Positions 26,047 through 36,648 of a stretch of DNA of 64,000 bases are shown in pieces; the first letter of the stretch is position 1, and each line of letters opens with the position of its first letter. This DNA comes from Micromonospora sp. WMMD1082 (GTDB lineage: Bacteria > Actinomycetota > Actinomycetes > Mycobacteriales > Micromonosporaceae), in assembly GCF_029626175.1 (NCBI RefSeq), contig NZ_JARUBM010000002.1, positions 7,172,501-7,236,500 of the forward strand. Direction: 5' to 3'. The notes beneath the pieces were generated by a model, which did no database searches, had not been told where the DNA came from, and was given only the letters and a program-made list of their open reading frames with translations. Position numbers and translations under genes: made by a program.

Positions 26047-27162
26047 ATGGAGACTTCCCGCCACCGCACCGATCGCGGTGACGCCATCGACCGTCCCCAG
26101 CTCTCCGGGCCGATGGCACCGGCCGGTGCCACATCAACAGTCGCGGACGTGTCCACTGCGGGACCTCGCATCGACGCCCTCGACACGCTGCGCGGCTTCG
26201 CCCTCTGCGGCATTCTGCTCATCAACATCTACCAACAGGTCGTGTTCCAGGGGCAGGCCGCCGGCAAAGCACCGCACCTTCCCACCGCCGTCCAGCTGCT
26301 CTTCTACGAGCGGTTCTACCCCATCTTCGCGATCCTGTTCGGCGTCGGCTTCGGCATCTTCCTGCAGCGCGCGGCGACCCGGACCGGCCGGCCCAGGTTG
26401 GTGCTGGCCCGCCGGCTGGCGGTGCTACTGCTCATCGGCACCGCGCACTTCCTCTTCCATCCCGGTGAAGCGTTGACGGCGTACGCGCTGGCCGGACTTC
26501 TCGTGCTACTGCCCCTGAGCTACGTCGGTGGACGGGTCGCCCTCGTCGTGGCGGTGATGCTGCTGCTCGTCGGCGCCCAACTCGTCGTCGGTTTCGGACC
26601 GATCCCCGGACTCCTCGCGCTCGGGTACGCCCTGACCATGCTCGACGTGCCGTCCGGGCTCGAACGCCGCACCGGTCGAGTCGCCGCCGCGTTCGTCATC
26701 TTCGCTGCGCTGACCGCGACCTGGATCGTGCTGGCACTGCGGCAGGTCGACCTGCCCTTCGTCAACGTGACCGGTGGACCCGGCGGTGGCGTCAGCCTGC
26801 TCGGCCCGCTCGCCGGGATCGTCACCGGCCTCGCGTACTGCTGCGGCCTGCTCCTCCTGCTGCGTACCTCGGCCGGGCCGGCACTGTCCGCGATACTGTC
26901 CCCGATGGGCCGGATGGCACTGACCAACTACCTCAGTGCGACCGTGTTGTTCCTCGTGGCCGGCCCCCGGCTCGGCATCGACAGCACCGGGGACCTGCCC
27001 CAGATCATCGGGCTGACCGTCGGCATCATCGTCGTACAGGCGGTGTGGAGTGTGCTGTGGCTACGGTCGTTCCGATACGGGCCGGCCGAGTGGGCGTGGC
27101 GCTGCCTGACGTGGTGGCGGCGGGCACCGATCCGGCGACGGACGGCGGCCGCACCGACGTGA
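26047..27162 (+). CDS. DUF418 multi-pass membrane protein
   Basis: A 371-residue membrane protein with about 8-9 transmembrane segments after a 40-residue polar start. RIDALDTLRGFALCGILLINI is the typical start of DUF418/YeiB-type proteins, FYPIFAILFGVGFGIFLQRA follows, and the DUF418 region ends with GRMALTNYLSA and WLRSFRYGPAEWAWR. AGGAGG is 7 nt before the ATG. It is divergent from the two-component system by 164 bp. The molecular function of the family is not settled; a role in envelope transport or stress has been suggested for relatives. Confidence 0.88.
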   Translation: METSRHRTDRGDAIDRPQLSGPMAPAGATSTVADVSTAGPRIDALDTLRGFALCGILLINIYQQVVFQGQAAGKAPHLPTAVQLLFYERFYPIFAILFGVGFGIFLQRAATRTGRPRLVLARRLAVLLLIGTAHFLFHPGEALTAYALAGLLVLLPLSYVGGRVALVVAVMLLLVGAQLVVGFGPIPGLLALGYALTMLDVPSGLERRTGRVAAAFVIFAALTATWIVLALRQVDLPFVNVTGGPGGGVSLLGPLAGIVTGLAYCCGLLLLLRTSAGPALSAILSPMGRMALTNYLSATVLFLVAGPRLGIDSTGDLPQIIGLTVGIIVVQAVWSVLWLRSFRYGPAEWAWRCLTWWRRAPIRRRTAAAPT

Positions 27163-27175
27163 GGCCGCCCCGGCG

Positions 27176-28819
27176 TCAGGCGTTGGCGAGGACCTCGGTG
27201 ACCAGGTCCTGTGCCTCCTGCTGCACCCGGGCCAGATGCTCGGGGCCCTGGAACGACTCGGCGTAAATCTTGTAGACGTCCTCGGTGCCGGAGGGGCGGG
27301 CCGCGAACCAGCCGGAGGCGGTGGTCACCTTGAGCCCGCCGATCGGCGCGCCGTTGCCGGGCGCGGTGGTCAGCGTGGCGGTGATCGGTTCGCCGGCCAG
27401 CTCGGTGGCCCGGATCTGGTCCGGGGAGAGCTTGCCGAGCACGGCCTTCTGCTCCCGGGTGGCCGGGGCGTCGATGCGGGCGTACGCGGGCGCGCCGAAG
27501 CGGTCGGCCAGGGCCGCCCAGTGCTCGCTCGGCGTGCGTCCCGTGCTGGCGATGATCTCGGCGGCGAGCAGGCAGAGCAGGATGCCGTCCTTGTCGGTGG
27601 TCCAGGTGCCGCCGTCGCGGCGCAGGAACGACGCGCCGGCGCTCTCCTCACCGCCGAAGCCCACCGCGCCGTCGAGCAGCCCCGGCACGAACCACTTGAA
27701 GCCCACCGGCACCTCCAGCAGCGGGCGGCCGAGGTCGGCGGCGACCCGGTCGATCATGGAGGAGGAGACCAGGGTCTTGCCGATCGCGGCATCCGGCCCC
27801 CATTGTTCGCGGGTGCGGAACAGGTGGGCGATCGCCACCGCGAGGTAGTGGTTCGGGTTCATCAACCCGGCGTCCGGGGTGACGATGCCGTGCCGGTCGG
27901 CGTCGGCGTCGTTGCCGGTGGCGACCTGGTAGTCGGCGCGCCGGGCGATCAGCGAGGCCATCGCGTTCGGCGACGAGCAGTCCATCCGGATCTTGCCGTC
28001 GCCGTCGAGGGTCATGAACCGCCAGGTGGGGTCGACGGCCGGGTTGACCACGGTCAGGTCGAGCCGGTGCCGCTGGGCGATCTCGCCCCAGTAGTCGACG
28101 CTGGCGCCGCCGAGCGGGTCGGCGCCGATGCGGACCCCGGCGGCGCGGACCGCGTCGAGGTCGATCGCGGACGGCAGGTCGTCGACATAGCGGCCGAGGA
28201 AGTCGTACGTGCCGGTGGTGTCGGCGGCCCGCGCCCGCGCGTACGGGATGCGGCGCACCTCCTTGAGCCCGGCGGCGAGGATCGCGTTCGCGCGGTCCTG
28301 GATCCACTTCGTGACGTCGGAGTCGGCGGGCCCGCCGTGGGTGGGGTTGTACTTGAACCCGCCGTCGTCCGGCGGGTTGTGCGACGGGGTGATCACGATG
28401 CCGTCGGCGAGCCCGGCGGTGCGCCCCCGGTTGTGGGTGAGGATGGCGTGCGAGACCGCCGGGGTGGGGGTGTAGCCGTCCCGGCTGTCCAGCAGCACCG
28501 TGACGTCGTTGGCGGCGAGCACCTCCAGGGCGTCCACGGCCGCCGGGGTGGAGAGCGCGTGGGTGTCCCGGCCGAGGAAGAGCGGCCCGTCGAGGCCCTG
28601 CTCCCGACGGTAGTCGCAGAGCGCCTGGGTGACCGCGAGGATGTGGTCGGAGTTGAAGGCGTTGCGCAGGCTCGACCCCCGGTGCCCGGAGGTGCCGAAG
28701 GAGACCTGCTGCGCCGCGTCGGCCGGGTCGGGATGCTCGGTGTAGTAGGCGGTCACCAGCCGTGGTACGTCGACCAGGTCGGCGGGCTCGGCCGGCTGGC
28801 CGGCGCGGGGATGACTCAC
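27176..28819 (-). CDS. pgm: alpha-phosphoglucomutase
   Basis: A 547-residue phosphoglucomutase that interconverts glucose-6-phosphate and glucose-1-phosphate. The phosphoserine loop is [12 protein letters not shown] with Ser146. The metal loop is [13 protein letters not shown], the sugar-binding segment [15 protein letters not shown], and the C-terminal phosphate-binding loop [27 protein letters not shown] near the N-terminus is also typical. The GTG start at 28819 overlaps the glgC TGA by 4 nt, so Pgm supplies the substrate for the enzyme encoded just before it. The stop lies 14 bp from the convergent DUF418 stop. Confidence 0.95.
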   Translation of the reverse strand: MSHPRAGQPAEPADLVDVPRLVTAYYTEHPDPADAAQQVSFGTSGHRGSSLRNAFNSDHILAVTQALCDYRREQGLDGPLFLGRDTHALSTPAAVDALEVLAANDVTVLLDSRDGYTPTPAVSHAILTHNRGRTAGLADGIVITPSHNPPDDGGFKYNPTHGGPADSDVTKWIQDRANAILAAGLKEVRRIPYARARAADTTGTYDFLGRYVDDLPSAIDLDAVRAAGVRIGADPLGGASVDYWGEIAQRHRLDLTVVNPAVDPTWRFMTLDGDGKIRMDCSSPNAMASLIARRADYQVATGNDADADRHGIVTPDAGLMNPNHYLAVAIAHLFRTREQWGPDAAIGKTLVSSSMIDRVAADLGRPLLEVPVGFKWFVPGLLDGAVGFGGEESAGASFLRRDGGTWTTDKDGILLCLLAAEIIASTGRTPSEHWAALADRFGAPAYARIDAPATREQKAVLGKLSPDQIRATELAGEPITATLTTAPGNGAPIGGLKVTTASGWFAARPSGTEDVYKIYAESFQGPEHLARVQQEAQDLVTEVLANA

Positions 28820-30048
28820 GGTTCCACCTTCTGTCCCTTGCCGATGACCACGATTCCGTTGTCGGAGACGGTGTAGCGCTGCCGGTCCCGTTCCAGGTCC
28901 ACGCCGATCTCGGCGCCCTCGGGCACGTAGACGTTCTTGTCCAGGATGGCCCGGCGCACCACGGCGTGTCGGCCGATCTCGACACCTTCCATGAGCACCG
29001 CGCCGTCGACGTGCGCCCAGGAGTGCACCTTCACCTTCGGCGAGACGATCGAGTTCTCCACCAGCGAGCCGGAGATCACCGCGCCGGGCGAGACCATCGA
29101 GGCGACGGCCCGGCCGACCCGTTCGCCCCACTGGTGCACGAACTTGGCCGGCGGGTACGGCGGCTGCTCGGTGTAGATCGGCCAGTCGAAGTTGTAGAGG
29201 TTGAACACCGGGTGGACGTTGATCAGATCCATGTGCGCGTCGTAGAAGGAGTCGAGCGTCCCCACGTCCCGCCAGTAGCCGAGGTCCCGCTCGGTGCTGC
29301 CCGGCACCTTGTTGTCCCGGAAGTCGTAGACGTTCGCCTCGCCGCGCTCGACCAGCATCGGGATGATGCTGCCGCCCATGTCGTGCTTGCTGGTCTTGTC
29401 GTCCGCGTCGCGCTCGACCGCGTCGATCAGGGCCCGGGTGGAGAAGACGTAGTTGCCCATGGAGGCGTAGATCTCGTCGGGTGCGTCGGGCAGGCCGACG
29501 GCGTCGGTGGGCTTCTCCCGGAAGGCCCGGATCCGCCGGCCGTCCTCGCCGACCTCGATGACGCCGAACTGGTCGGCCGTGGACAGCGGCTGCCGGATGC
29601 CGGCCACGGTCACCCCGGCGCCGGAGGCGATGTGGTCCTCGACCATCTGGCGGGGATCCATCCGGTAGATGTGGTCGGCGCCGAAGACGATCACGTGGTC
29701 GGGCTGCTCGTCGTAGATCAGGTTGAAGCTCTGGTAGATCGCGTCGGCCGAGCCGGCGAACCACCACGGGCCACGGCGCTGCTGCGCGGGCACCGGGGTG
29801 ACGTAGTTGCCCAGCAGGGTCGACATCCGCCAGGTCTTGGTGATGTGCCGGTCGAGGGAGTGGGACTTGTACTGGGTCAGCACGACGATCTTCAGATAGC
29901 CGGCGTTGGCCAGGTTGGAGAGGACGAAGTCGACCATGCGGTACATCCCGCCGAACGGGACGGCCGGCTTGGCCCGGTCCGTGGTCAGCGGCATCAGGCG
30001 CTTGCCCTCTCCGCCGGCCAGGACGATCGCGAGCACCTTGGCAGCCAT
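28816..30048 (-). CDS. glgC: glucose-1-phosphate adenylyltransferase
   Basis: A 410-residue ADP-glucose pyrophosphorylase. The catalytic and nucleotide-binding start is [20 protein letters not shown], followed by [32 protein letters not shown] (metal-binding Asp) and [18 protein letters not shown]. The C-terminal 120 residues form the left-handed beta helix. It makes ADP-glucose from ATP and the product of the overlapping pgm gene. It starts 95 bp from the divergent glycogen synthase gene, which uses ADP-glucose, so the two operons probably share a control region. Confidence 0.97.
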   Translation of the reverse strand: MAAKVLAIVLAGGEGKRLMPLTTDRAKPAVPFGGMYRMVDFVLSNLANAGYLKIVVLTQYKSHSLDRHITKTWRMSTLLGNYVTPVPAQQRRGPWWFAGSADAIYQSFNLIYDEQPDHVIVFGADHIYRMDPRQMVEDHIASGAGVTVAGIRQPLSTADQFGVIEVGEDGRRIRAFREKPTDAVGLPDAPDEIYASMGNYVFSTRALIDAVERDADDKTSKHDMGGSIIPMLVERGEANVYDFRDNKVPGSTERDLGYWRDVGTLDSFYDAHMDLINVHPVFNLYNFDWPIYTEQPPYPPAKFVHQWGERVGRAVASMVSPGAVISGSLVENSIVSPKVKVHSWAHVDGAVLMEGVEIGRHAVVRRAILDKNVYVPEGAEIGVDLERDRQRYTVSDNGIVVIGKGQKVEP

Positions 30049-30130
30049 GAGCAGACGCTATCCATACCGGTGCCGCTTCACCACTCGTACGGGCACAGTT
30101 GGGCAGCCGGTGCCGCGTCGGATTCTGCAC

Positions 30131-30136
30131 TAGGGT
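30131..30136 (+). promoter_or_regulatory. -10 box of the glycogen synthase gene
   Basis: TAGGGT ends 7 nt before the ATG at 30144, giving a leaderless or nearly leaderless transcript. The -35 region is poor. Confidence 0.45.
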
Positions 30137-30143
30137 GCCGGAC

Positions 30144-31343
30144 ATGACGGACTCGGCACGGCTGCGCGTCGACCTGCTCACCCGGGAGTACCCGCCGGAG
30201 GTCTACGGCGGCGCCGGTGTCCACGTCGAGTACCTGGCCCGGGAACTGCGCCCGCTCGCCGACGTACGGGTGCACTGCTTCGGCGCGTCACGCACCGAGC
30301 CGGGCGTGCGGGCGTACGCCGAACCGGCGGCCCTGGCCGGCGCGAACGCCGCGCTGCGGACGATGGGGGTGGACCTGGAGATGGCCGCCGGGTGCGCCGG
30401 TGCGGACGTGGTGCACAGCCACACCTGGTACGCCAACCTGGCCGGGCACACCGCGAAGCTGCTCTACGGGGTGCCGCACGTGGTGACCGCGCACAGCCTG
30501 GAGCCGCTGCGGCCGTGGAAGGCCGAGCAGCTCGGCGGCGGCTACGCGCTCTCCTCGTGGTGCGAGCGTACGGCGGTGGAGGCCGCCGACGCGGTGATCG
30601 CGGTCAGCGAGGGGATGCGCCGCGACGTGCTGGCCGCGTACCCGGCGGTGGATCCGGACCGGGTCAAGGTGATCTACAACGGCATCGACACCGCGCAGTA
30701 CGCCCCCGACCCGGACACCGACGTGCTGGCGCGCCTCGGCATCGACCCCGCCCTGCCCAGCGTGGTCTACGTCGGCCGGATCACCCGGCAGAAGGGCCTG
30801 CCACACCTGCTGCGCGCCGCCCGCGAGCTGCCGCCGGAGACCCAGCTGGTGCTGCTGGCCGGCGCGCCGGACACCGCCGAGATCGCCGCCGAGGTGAAGG
30901 GCCTCGTCGCCGAGCTGCGTTCCCGCCGGTCCGGGGTGGTCTGGGTGGCCGAGATGCTGCCCAAGTCCGAGGTGATCCAGGTGCTCACCCACGCCACGAT
31001 CTTCGTCTGCCCCTCGGTGTACGAGCCGATGGGCATCGTCAACCTGGAGGCGATGGCCTGCGAGACGGCGGTGGTGGCCACCGCCACCGGCGGCATCCCG
31101 GAGGTGGTCGCCGACGGCGAGACCGGCCTGCTGGTCCCGATCGAGCAGGGCGGTCTCGACGGCACGCCCGCGGATCCGGCGCGCTTCGAGGCCGACCTGG
31201 CCGCACGCCTCACCGAGCTGCTCGCCAACCCGGAACACGCCGCCGCGCTCGGCCGCGCCGGCCGCCGCCGCGCCGTCGAACACTTCTCCTGGGACGCCAT
31301 CGCCCGCCAGACCCTGGACCTGTATCACTCGGTGCTGCGGTAG
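30144..31343 (+). CDS. glgA: GT4 ADP-glucose glycosyltransferase, GlgA/GlgM type
   Basis: A 399-residue GT-B enzyme of the short actinobacterial type. It begins [27 protein letters not shown], very like the mycobacterial GlgM that makes maltose-1-phosphate from ADP-glucose and glucose-1-phosphate. Other motifs are [47 protein letters not shown] and the EX7E region [16 protein letters not shown]. GlgC and Pgm are divergent neighbours and GlgE is next downstream, which favours the GlgM role over direct chain elongation. The ATG at 30144 is preferred over an upstream GTG because of the promoter 7 nt before it. Confidence 0.93.
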   Translation: MTDSARLRVDLLTREYPPEVYGGAGVHVEYLARELRPLADVRVHCFGASRTEPGVRAYAEPAALAGANAALRTMGVDLEMAAGCAGADVVHSHTWYANLAGHTAKLLYGVPHVVTAHSLEPLRPWKAEQLGGGYALSSWCERTAVEAADAVIAVSEGMRRDVLAAYPAVDPDRVKVIYNGIDTAQYAPDPDTDVLARLGIDPALPSVVYVGRITRQKGLPHLLRAARELPPETQLVLLAGAPDTAEIAAEVKGLVAELRSRRSGVVWVAEMLPKSEVIQVLTHATIFVCPSVYEPMGIVNLEAMACETAVVATATGGIPEVVADGETGLLVPIEQGGLDGTPADPARFEADLAARLTELLANPEHAAALGRAGRRRAVEHFSWDAIARQTLDLYHSVLR

Positions 31344-31384
31344 CCGTTGAGTGGATCATCGCAGGGGTTGACCCACGGCGGCCG

Positions 31385-31432
31385 GATCTTGGTGCGATAG
31401 TGCCCCGCGAGGGGCGTTCCCGTACCAAGATC
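31385..31432. repeat. palindromic element with GATCTTGG core
   Basis: A 12-bp stem with one G-U pair (31385-31396 with 31421-31432) encloses a second hairpin, GCCCC GCGA GGGGC (31402-31415). It lies between glgA and glgE and may act as a terminator. The AGATC/GATCT-TTGG core recurs at 35894 and 38008. Confidence 0.75.
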
Positions 31433-31472
31433 TTGTTTGGTGGTGAGCCGAGCGCGAAGCGATCTCGGGCAG

Positions 31473-31478
31473 TAGGTT
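31473..31478 (+). promoter_or_regulatory. -10 box of leaderless glgE
   Basis: TAGGTT ends 6 nt before the GTG at 31485. There is no ribosome site. The -35 region is weak. Confidence 0.45.
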
Positions 31479-31484
31479 GAAGCG

Positions 31485-33599
31485 GTGAGCGGACGGTTCC
31501 CGATCGAAGACGTCTCCCCCGTCGTCTCCTGCGGGCGCTACCCGGCCAGGGCCGTCGTCGGCGAGCTGGTGCCGGTGTCGGTGATCGCGTACCGCGAGGG
31601 GCACGACGCGCTCGGCTGCAACGTGGTCTGGCTCGGCCCCGACGGGCTGGCCCGCCCGTTCACCCGGATGCGACCGGGCGAGCCGGGCCGGGACCGGTGG
31701 CACGCCACCATCGCGCCGGACGCGGTCGGCGAGTGGATCTTCACGGTGGAGGCGTTCAGCGACCCGTACCTGAGCTGGCACGACGCGGTGACCAAGAAGA
31801 TCGCCGCCGGCCAGGGGCCGGAGGATCTGGCCAACGACCTGGCCGATGGCGTACGCGTGCTGCGCGCCGCCGCCGAGCTGGTGCCGGCGGCGGCGCGGGC
31901 GAGCCTGGACACGGCGGTGTCGGCGCTGCGCGACACGGCCCGGCCGCTGCCCCGACGGGTGAGCCCGGCGCTGGAGCTGGCCGACCTGCTCTGGGCCCAC
32001 CCGGTGCGGGAGCTGGTCACCACCGGCGAGGAGTACCGCATCTGGGTGGACCGCCCCCGCGCCCTCTTCTCCGCCTGGTACGAGTTCTTTCCCCGCTCCG
32101 AGGGCGCGATCCCGGCCACCGTCGACGCGCCGGCCCGCTCCGGCACCTTCGCCACCGCCGTCGAGCGGCTGCCCGGGGTCGCCGAGATGGGCTTCGACGT
32201 GCTCTACCTGCCGCCGATCCACCCGATCGGCCGGGTCAACCGCAAGGGCCCCAACAACAGTTTGGTCGCCGGGCCGGACGACGTGGGCTCGCCGTGGGCG
32301 ATCGGCGCCGAAGAGGGCGGTCACGACGCCATCCACCCCGACCTGGGTACGCCGGAGGACTTCCGCGAGTTCGTCGCCGCTGCCGCCGAGCACGGCCTGG
32401 AGGTGGCGATGGACCTGGCGTTGCAGTGCGCGCCGGACCACCCGTGGGTGACCGAGCACCCGGAGTGGTTCACCACCCGGGCCGACGGCAGCATCGCGTA
32501 CGCGGAGAACCCGCCGAAGAAGTACCAGGACATCTATCCGCTGAACTTCGACAACGACCCGGAGGGGATCCGCGCCGAGGTGCTGCGCGTGGTGCGGCAC
32601 TGGGTCGGCGAGGGCGTGAAGATCTTCCGGGTGGACAATCCGCACACCAAGCCGGTCGACTTCTGGCACTGGCTGATCTGGGAGGTCAAGAAGGTCGACC
32701 CGGACGTGCTCTTCCTCGCCGAGGCGTTCACCCGGCCGGCGATGATGCACGGGCTGGCCAAGGTCGGTTTCACCCAGTCGTACACGTACTTCACCTGGCG
32801 GACCTCGCCCGCCCAGCTGCGCGAGTACTGCGCGGAGCTGGTGGCGGCGGCCGACTACATGCGGCCGAACTTCTGGCCGAACACGCCGGACATCCTGCAC
32901 GAGTCGCTCCAGCACGGCGGGCCGCCGATGTTCAAGATCCGGGCGGTGCTGGCCGCGCTGCTCTCCCCCTCCTGGGGCATGTACGCCGGCTACGAGCTGT
33001 TCGAGCACGTGCCCCGCCCCGGTGCCGAGGAGTATCTGGACAACGAGAAGTACCAGCTGCGACCCCGGGACTGGGCCGGCGCGCTGGCGCGGGGGCGGTC
33101 GCTGGCGCCGTTCATCGCCACCCTCAACCGGGTACGCCGGGACAACCCGGCCCTGCACCGGCTGCGCAACCTGGTCTTCCACGACATCGACAACCCGGCG
33201 CTGCTGTGCTGGTCCAAGCGCGACCCGGCGACCGGCAACACGGTGCTGGTGGTCTGCTCGTTCGACTCGCACAGCGTGCAGTGGGGCAACACCACGCTGG
33301 ACATGCCGGCGCTGGGCCTGGACTGGCACGACCGGTTCACCGTGCACGACGAGCTGACCGGCGCCAGCTACGACTGGGGGCAGCGCAACGCGGTACGGCT
33401 CGACCCGTACCTGCAACCCGCGCACGTGCTCACCCTGCGCCGCCCTCCTCCCCCACCCGCGACACCCGCCGTACCCGCCGGACCGGCTACGCCTGCCGCG
33501 CCGGCCGGACCCGCCGCACCCGCCGTGCCCGCCGTCTCTGCCGGGTCCGCCGCACCTGCCGCCTCCGCAACGAAGGACGACGTCCGATGGACCAGCTGA
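31485..33599 (+). CDS. glgE: maltose-1-phosphate maltosyltransferase
   Basis: A 704-residue GH13_3 enzyme that transfers maltosyl units from alpha-maltose-1-phosphate to alpha-1,4-glucan. The nucleophile is Asp384 in [10 protein letters not shown] and the acid-base residue is Glu413 in [39 protein letters not shown] and [12 protein letters not shown] are GlgE signatures. The N-terminal 110 residues form the immunoglobulin-like and dimer domains. The last 45-50 residues are an odd Ala/Pro/Gly-rich tail before KDDVRWTS, absent from well-studied GlgE. The stop overlaps the glgB start by 13 nt, so branching enzyme is co-translated. Confidence 0.96.
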   Translation: MSGRFPIEDVSPVVSCGRYPARAVVGELVPVSVIAYREGHDALGCNVVWLGPDGLARPFTRMRPGEPGRDRWHATIAPDAVGEWIFTVEAFSDPYLSWHDAVTKKIAAGQGPEDLANDLADGVRVLRAAAELVPAAARASLDTAVSALRDTARPLPRRVSPALELADLLWAHPVRELVTTGEEYRIWVDRPRALFSAWYEFFPRSEGAIPATVDAPARSGTFATAVERLPGVAEMGFDVLYLPPIHPIGRVNRKGPNNSLVAGPDDVGSPWAIGAEEGGHDAIHPDLGTPEDFREFVAAAAEHGLEVAMDLALQCAPDHPWVTEHPEWFTTRADGSIAYAENPPKKYQDIYPLNFDNDPEGIRAEVLRVVRHWVGEGVKIFRVDNPHTKPVDFWHWLIWEVKKVDPDVLFLAEAFTRPAMMHGLAKVGFTQSYTYFTWRTSPAQLREYCAELVAAADYMRPNFWPNTPDILHESLQHGGPPMFKIRAVLAALLSPSWGMYAGYELFEHVPRPGAEEYLDNEKYQLRPRDWAGALARGRSLAPFIATLNRVRRDNPALHRLRNLVFHDIDNPALLCWSKRDPATGNTVLVVCSFDSHSVQWGNTTLDMPALGLDWHDRFTVHDELTGASYDWGQRNAVRLDPYLQPAHVLTLRRPPPPPATPAVPAGPATPAAPAGPAAPAVPAVSAGSAAPAASATKDDVRWTS

Positions 33600-35689
33600 T
33601 CTCCGGGGAGACCCACGACCCGCACGCCGTGCTCGGGGCGCACCCGGCCGGCGGGCGTACGGTGATCCGCACCCTGCGCCGGGGGGCGGGCGACGTGAGC
33701 GCGCTGGTCGGCGACGAGCGGCACCCGATGAAGCGGGTGCACGACATCGGCGTCTTCGAGGCGACCGTCCCCGGCGAGGTGCTCGACTACCGGCTCGACG
33801 TCGACGGCGTGCGCCACGACGACCCGTACCGGCACCCGCCCACCCTCGGCGAGCTGGACCTGCACCTGATCGGCGAGGGCCGGCACGAGCGGTTGTGGGA
33901 GGCGCTCGGCGCCCGGGTGCGCGACGGCGGTGTCGCGTTCGCGGTGTGGGCGCCCAACGCCCGGGGCGTGCGGCTGGTCGGCGACGTCACCGGCTGGGCG
34001 CCCGACGACGGCTGGCCGATGCGCTCACTCGGCGCGACCGGCGTCTGGGAGATCTTCGTCCCCGGGGCGGGCGCCGGCACCCGGTACAAGTACCGCATCC
34101 TCGGCGCCGACGGGTACTGGCGGGACAAGGCCGACCCGCTCGCCGCGTACGCGGAGGTGGCGCCGGCCACCGCCTCGGTGGTGCACCGGTCGGCGTACGA
34201 GTGGTCCGACGCCGAGTGGCTGTCGCGGCGGGCACAGCGGCAGCCGCACCAGGAGCCGATGAGCGTGTACGAGGTGCACCTCGGCTCGTGGCGGCCGGGG
34301 CTGGGCTACCGGGAGCTGGCCGAGCAGTTGGCCGCGTACGTGGTGGAGCTGGGCTTCACCCACGTGGAGTTCCTGCCGGTGATGGAGCACCCGTTCGGCG
34401 GTTCCTGGGGCTACCAGGTCACCGGCTACTACGCCCCGACGGCCCGGTTCGGCAACCCGGACGACTTCCGTTACCTGGTGGACCGGCTGCACGCCGCCGG
34501 GATCGGGGTGATCCTGGACTGGGTGCCGGCGCACTTCCCGAAGGACGAGTGGGCGCTCGCCCGCTTCGACGGCACCCCGCTCTACGAGCACCCGGACCCG
34601 CGCCGCGGCGAGCACCCCGACTGGGGCACGTACGTCTTCGACTTCGGTCGCCGGGAGGTCCGCAACTTCCTGGTCGCCAACGCGCTCTACTGGCTCGACG
34701 AGTTCCACGTCGACGGGCTGCGGGTGGACGCGGTCGCCTCGATGCTCTACCTGGACTACTCCCGGTCCGACGGACAGTGGGCGCCGAACGTGCACGGCGG
34801 CCGGGAGAACCTGGAGGCCATCGCCTTCATGCAGGAGACCAACGCGACGGTCTACAAGCACCACCCCGGGGTGGTGATGGTCGCCGAGGAGTCGACCGCC
34901 TGGCCGGGCGTGACCCGATCGACCGGCGACGGCGGGCTGGGCTTCGGGTTCAAGTGGAACATGGGCTGGATGCACGACACCCTGCTCTACACCTCGAAGG
35001 ACCCGATCTACCGGCAGCACCACCACCATCAGCTCACCTTCTCCCTGGCGTACGCCTGGAGCGAGAACTACGTGCTGCCGATCAGCCACGACGAGGTGGT
35101 GCACGGCAAGGGTTCGCTGGCGAGCAAGATGCCCGGTGACACGTGGCAACGGCTGGCCAACGTGCGGGTGCTGCTGGCCTACATGTGGGCGCACCCAGGC
35201 AAGCAGCTGCTCTTCATGGGCTGCGAGCTGGCCGACGACCGGGAGTGGAGCGAGGAGCGCGGCCTCGACTGGTATCTCCTGCACGACCCGGCGCGGGCCG
35301 GCGTGCAGCGCCTGGTCGGTGACCTCAACCGGGTCTACCGCGACACCCCCGCCCTCTGGGCGCAGGACACCGCACCGGCCGGCTTCCGCTGGCTCGCCGG
35401 TGACGACGTCGCCAACAACACCGTCTCGTTCGTCCGGATCGCGCCCGACGGGGCCACCCTCGTCTGCGTGGCCAACTTCTCCGCGCTGCCGCTGGAGGAC
35501 TACCGGATCGGCCTACCGGCCGCCGGCGCCTGGGCCGAGATCCTCAACACCGACGCCCACCACTACGGCGGCTCCGGCGTCGGCAACCTCGGCACCGTCT
35601 ACGCCGAGGACGTCCCCTGGCACGGCCAACCCGCCTCGGTAGCGCTGCGCGTCCCCCCGCTGGGCGCCCTCTGGCTCCGCCCCGCCTGA
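33587..35689 (+). CDS. glgB: 1,4-alpha-glucan branching enzyme
   Basis: A 700-residue GH13 branching enzyme. It has two N-terminal beta-sandwich modules: the first starts [11 protein letters not shown], the second [20 protein letters not shown]. The (beta/alpha)8 domain follows. Key residues: Asp381 in [14 protein letters not shown], Glu434 in [13 protein letters not shown], and the DEVVHGKGS segment with the third acidic residue. [18 protein letters not shown] is also characteristic. It introduces alpha-1,6 branches into the GlgE product. The ATG at 33587 lies inside glgE and follows AAGGACG. No TreS or Pep2 is present here, so maltose-1-phosphate presumably comes from the GlgM-type enzyme. 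Confidence 0.97.
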   Translation: MDQLISGETHDPHAVLGAHPAGGRTVIRTLRRGAGDVSALVGDERHPMKRVHDIGVFEATVPGEVLDYRLDVDGVRHDDPYRHPPTLGELDLHLIGEGRHERLWEALGARVRDGGVAFAVWAPNARGVRLVGDVTGWAPDDGWPMRSLGATGVWEIFVPGAGAGTRYKYRILGADGYWRDKADPLAAYAEVAPATASVVHRSAYEWSDAEWLSRRAQRQPHQEPMSVYEVHLGSWRPGLGYRELAEQLAAYVVELGFTHVEFLPVMEHPFGGSWGYQVTGYYAPTARFGNPDDFRYLVDRLHAAGIGVILDWVPAHFPKDEWALARFDGTPLYEHPDPRRGEHPDWGTYVFDFGRREVRNFLVANALYWLDEFHVDGLRVDAVASMLYLDYSRSDGQWAPNVHGGRENLEAIAFMQETNATVYKHHPGVVMVAEESTAWPGVTRSTGDGGLGFGFKWNMGWMHDTLLYTSKDPIYRQHHHHQLTFSLAYAWSENYVLPISHDEVVHGKGSLASKMPGDTWQRLANVRVLLAYMWAHPGKQLLFMGCELADDREWSEERGLDWYLLHDPARAGVQRLVGDLNRVYRDTPALWAQDTAPAGFRWLAGDDVANNTVSFVRIAPDGATLVCVANFSALPLEDYRIGLPAAGAWAEILNTDAHHYGGSGVGNLGTVYAEDVPWHGQPASVALRVPPLGALWLRPA

Positions 35690-35900
35690 CCCGCACGAGC
35701 CAGGGCGGCGAGGGTCACGGGAGGGAACCTTTGATCCCGCCCCTCGGTCAACCTATCGACAGGTGCAACAATCGAGTTTCGGAGCACGACGGCGACGAGA
35801 CGGTCCCCTTATAGAAGCTTGTCGACGCTTCCGGCAACAGTAGCGCAGCGGCCGCGGCGACCACCAGCAAGAGGGCGACGGGGCGTAGACGTACCAAGAT
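35690..35900. other. intergenic region with inverted repeat at 35882-35907
   Basis: About 210 bp between convergent glgB and the module B micro-operon. The only clear feature is GGCGTAGA (35882-35889) paired with TCTACGCC (35900-35907) around a CGTACCAAGA loop. It overlaps the stop of the last micro-gene and could terminate it. The loop carries the same CGTACCAAGATC sequence as the right arm at 31421-31432. No supported gene lies here. Confidence 0.55.
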
Positions 35901-36278
35901 CTACGCCGTGGGTTCGGCGGTGGCGATCGGTGGGGCGCCGTCGGGTGGGTCGTCGCAGATCATGAGGCCGTCGTGGATGTGTGTCCAACCGTAGACGGGG
36001 TGTTGGGCGATGCCGCGGCGGCACCAGCGGCAGATCGCGCGCTGGGGCGCGGTAGGCGCGATCTTGATCGGCCCGGTCTGGATGAAGGCGGTCAGCAGGG
36101 CCCGGATGGCCCGGCGGTGTGACCAGCACGGCCACAGGTCGCCGCAGCGGCAGTGCGCGCCGACGTCTTCGAGTTGATGTTCGATGTAGAGGATGTGGGC
36201 GGCGCGCCAGCGCTGCGGGTCGTGGCATCCCTCGGGCGGCTCGGCCGGCGGCTCCTCCGGATCCCAGGTGAGCCTCAT
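35901..36278 (-). CDS. 125-residue Cys/His-rich protein, third gene of module B operon
   Basis: Unknown function. Starts MRLTWDPEEPPAEPPEGCHD. It has CRCGDLWPC followed by SH (C-x-C-x5-C, then His) and, further on, CRWCRRGIAQH, a C-x2-C-x6-H pattern. It therefore has enough Cys/His for one or two metal sites. Its ATG overlaps the upstream stop by one base (TGATG). Its CRCG-x3-PC core matches the micro-protein at 14045-14227. I recognise no named domain. It may bind zinc and act with the neighbouring regulator, but that is inference. Confidence 0.72.
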   Translation of the reverse strand: MRLTWDPEEPPAEPPEGCHDPQRWRAAHILYIEHQLEDVGAHCRCGDLWPCWSHRRAIRALLTAFIQTGPIKIAPTAPQRAICRWCRRGIAQHPVYGWTHIHDGLMICDDPPDGAPPIATAEPTA

Positions 36279-36502
36279 CAACCACACAGCCACGCGAAGC
36301 TCCGGTGGCCGGCGACCCCGGCACCCGTCAGGCCGGGCGTACGACGCGGCAGCCGGCCGTACCGCAGGAAGACCCGCTCGGCCTCGATGCGCGCGTAGCA
36401 GGGCCGGTCGGTGCGGCACCGATCGCAGTCGACAACATGCGCGTCGACGACCTGCTGCGCGGCGGCCAACCGCTGCCGAGCCTCCTCGCTGAGGTAGATC
36501 AT
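36278..36502 (-). CDS. 74-residue Cys-motif micro-protein, second gene of module B operon
   Basis: Begins MIYLSEEARQRLAAAQQVV, a helix, followed by CDRCRTDRPCYARIEAE. CDRCRTDRPC has the same C-x2-C-x5-C spacing as CAGCDRPWPC in the module A protein at 13830-14048. The C-terminal half is basic and ends with a further Cys. The ATG overlaps the upstream TGA (ATGA) and the stop overlaps the downstream ATG, so it is translationally coupled on both sides. Function unknown. Confidence 0.72.
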   Translation of the reverse strand: MIYLSEEARQRLAAAQQVVDAHVVDCDRCRTDRPCYARIEAERVFLRYGRLPRRTPGLTGAGVAGHRSFAWLCG

Positions 36503-36648
36503 TGTGTGCCGTCCGGCCGCTGTCCGCCGCCGGCCAGGGTGGTCGCCCCGCACTCGGGACACCACCGACTCTTCACCCGGAACGCGAACAGCCCCGCCAG
36601 AAAGCCGAACAGAGCACAGCCGGCCATCGCCAGGAACTCATCGAGCAT
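36499..36648 (-). CDS. 49-residue membrane micro-protein with C-terminal CxxC, first gene of module B operon
   Basis: A tiny protein starting MLDEFLAMAGCALFGFLAGL, which forms one membrane-spanning helix, then VKSRWCPECGATTLAGG, a half zinc-ribbon CPEC. GGGAGG lies 7 nt before the ATG, a strong ribosome site. Its stop overlaps the next start (ATGA). It resembles small hypothetical proteins I associate with Micromonospora genomes. It may place a metal site at the membrane surface. Divergent from the XRE gene at 36892. Confidence 0.68.
   Translation of the reverse strand: MLDEFLAMAGCALFGFLAGLFAFRVKSRWCPECGATTLAGGGQRPDGTQ

Noticed and set aside
27236-28876. Open frame of over 540 codons on the plus strand across pgm
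   Set aside because: The minus strand encodes an unmistakable phosphoglucomutase; the plus frame has no conserved motif.
35748-35897. Minus-strand 49-codon frame with a hydrophobic N-terminus after the module B operon
   Set aside because: Only a TTG start without ribosome site, and Ala/Leu/Val runs arise easily in this GC-rich DNA; no conserved feature.
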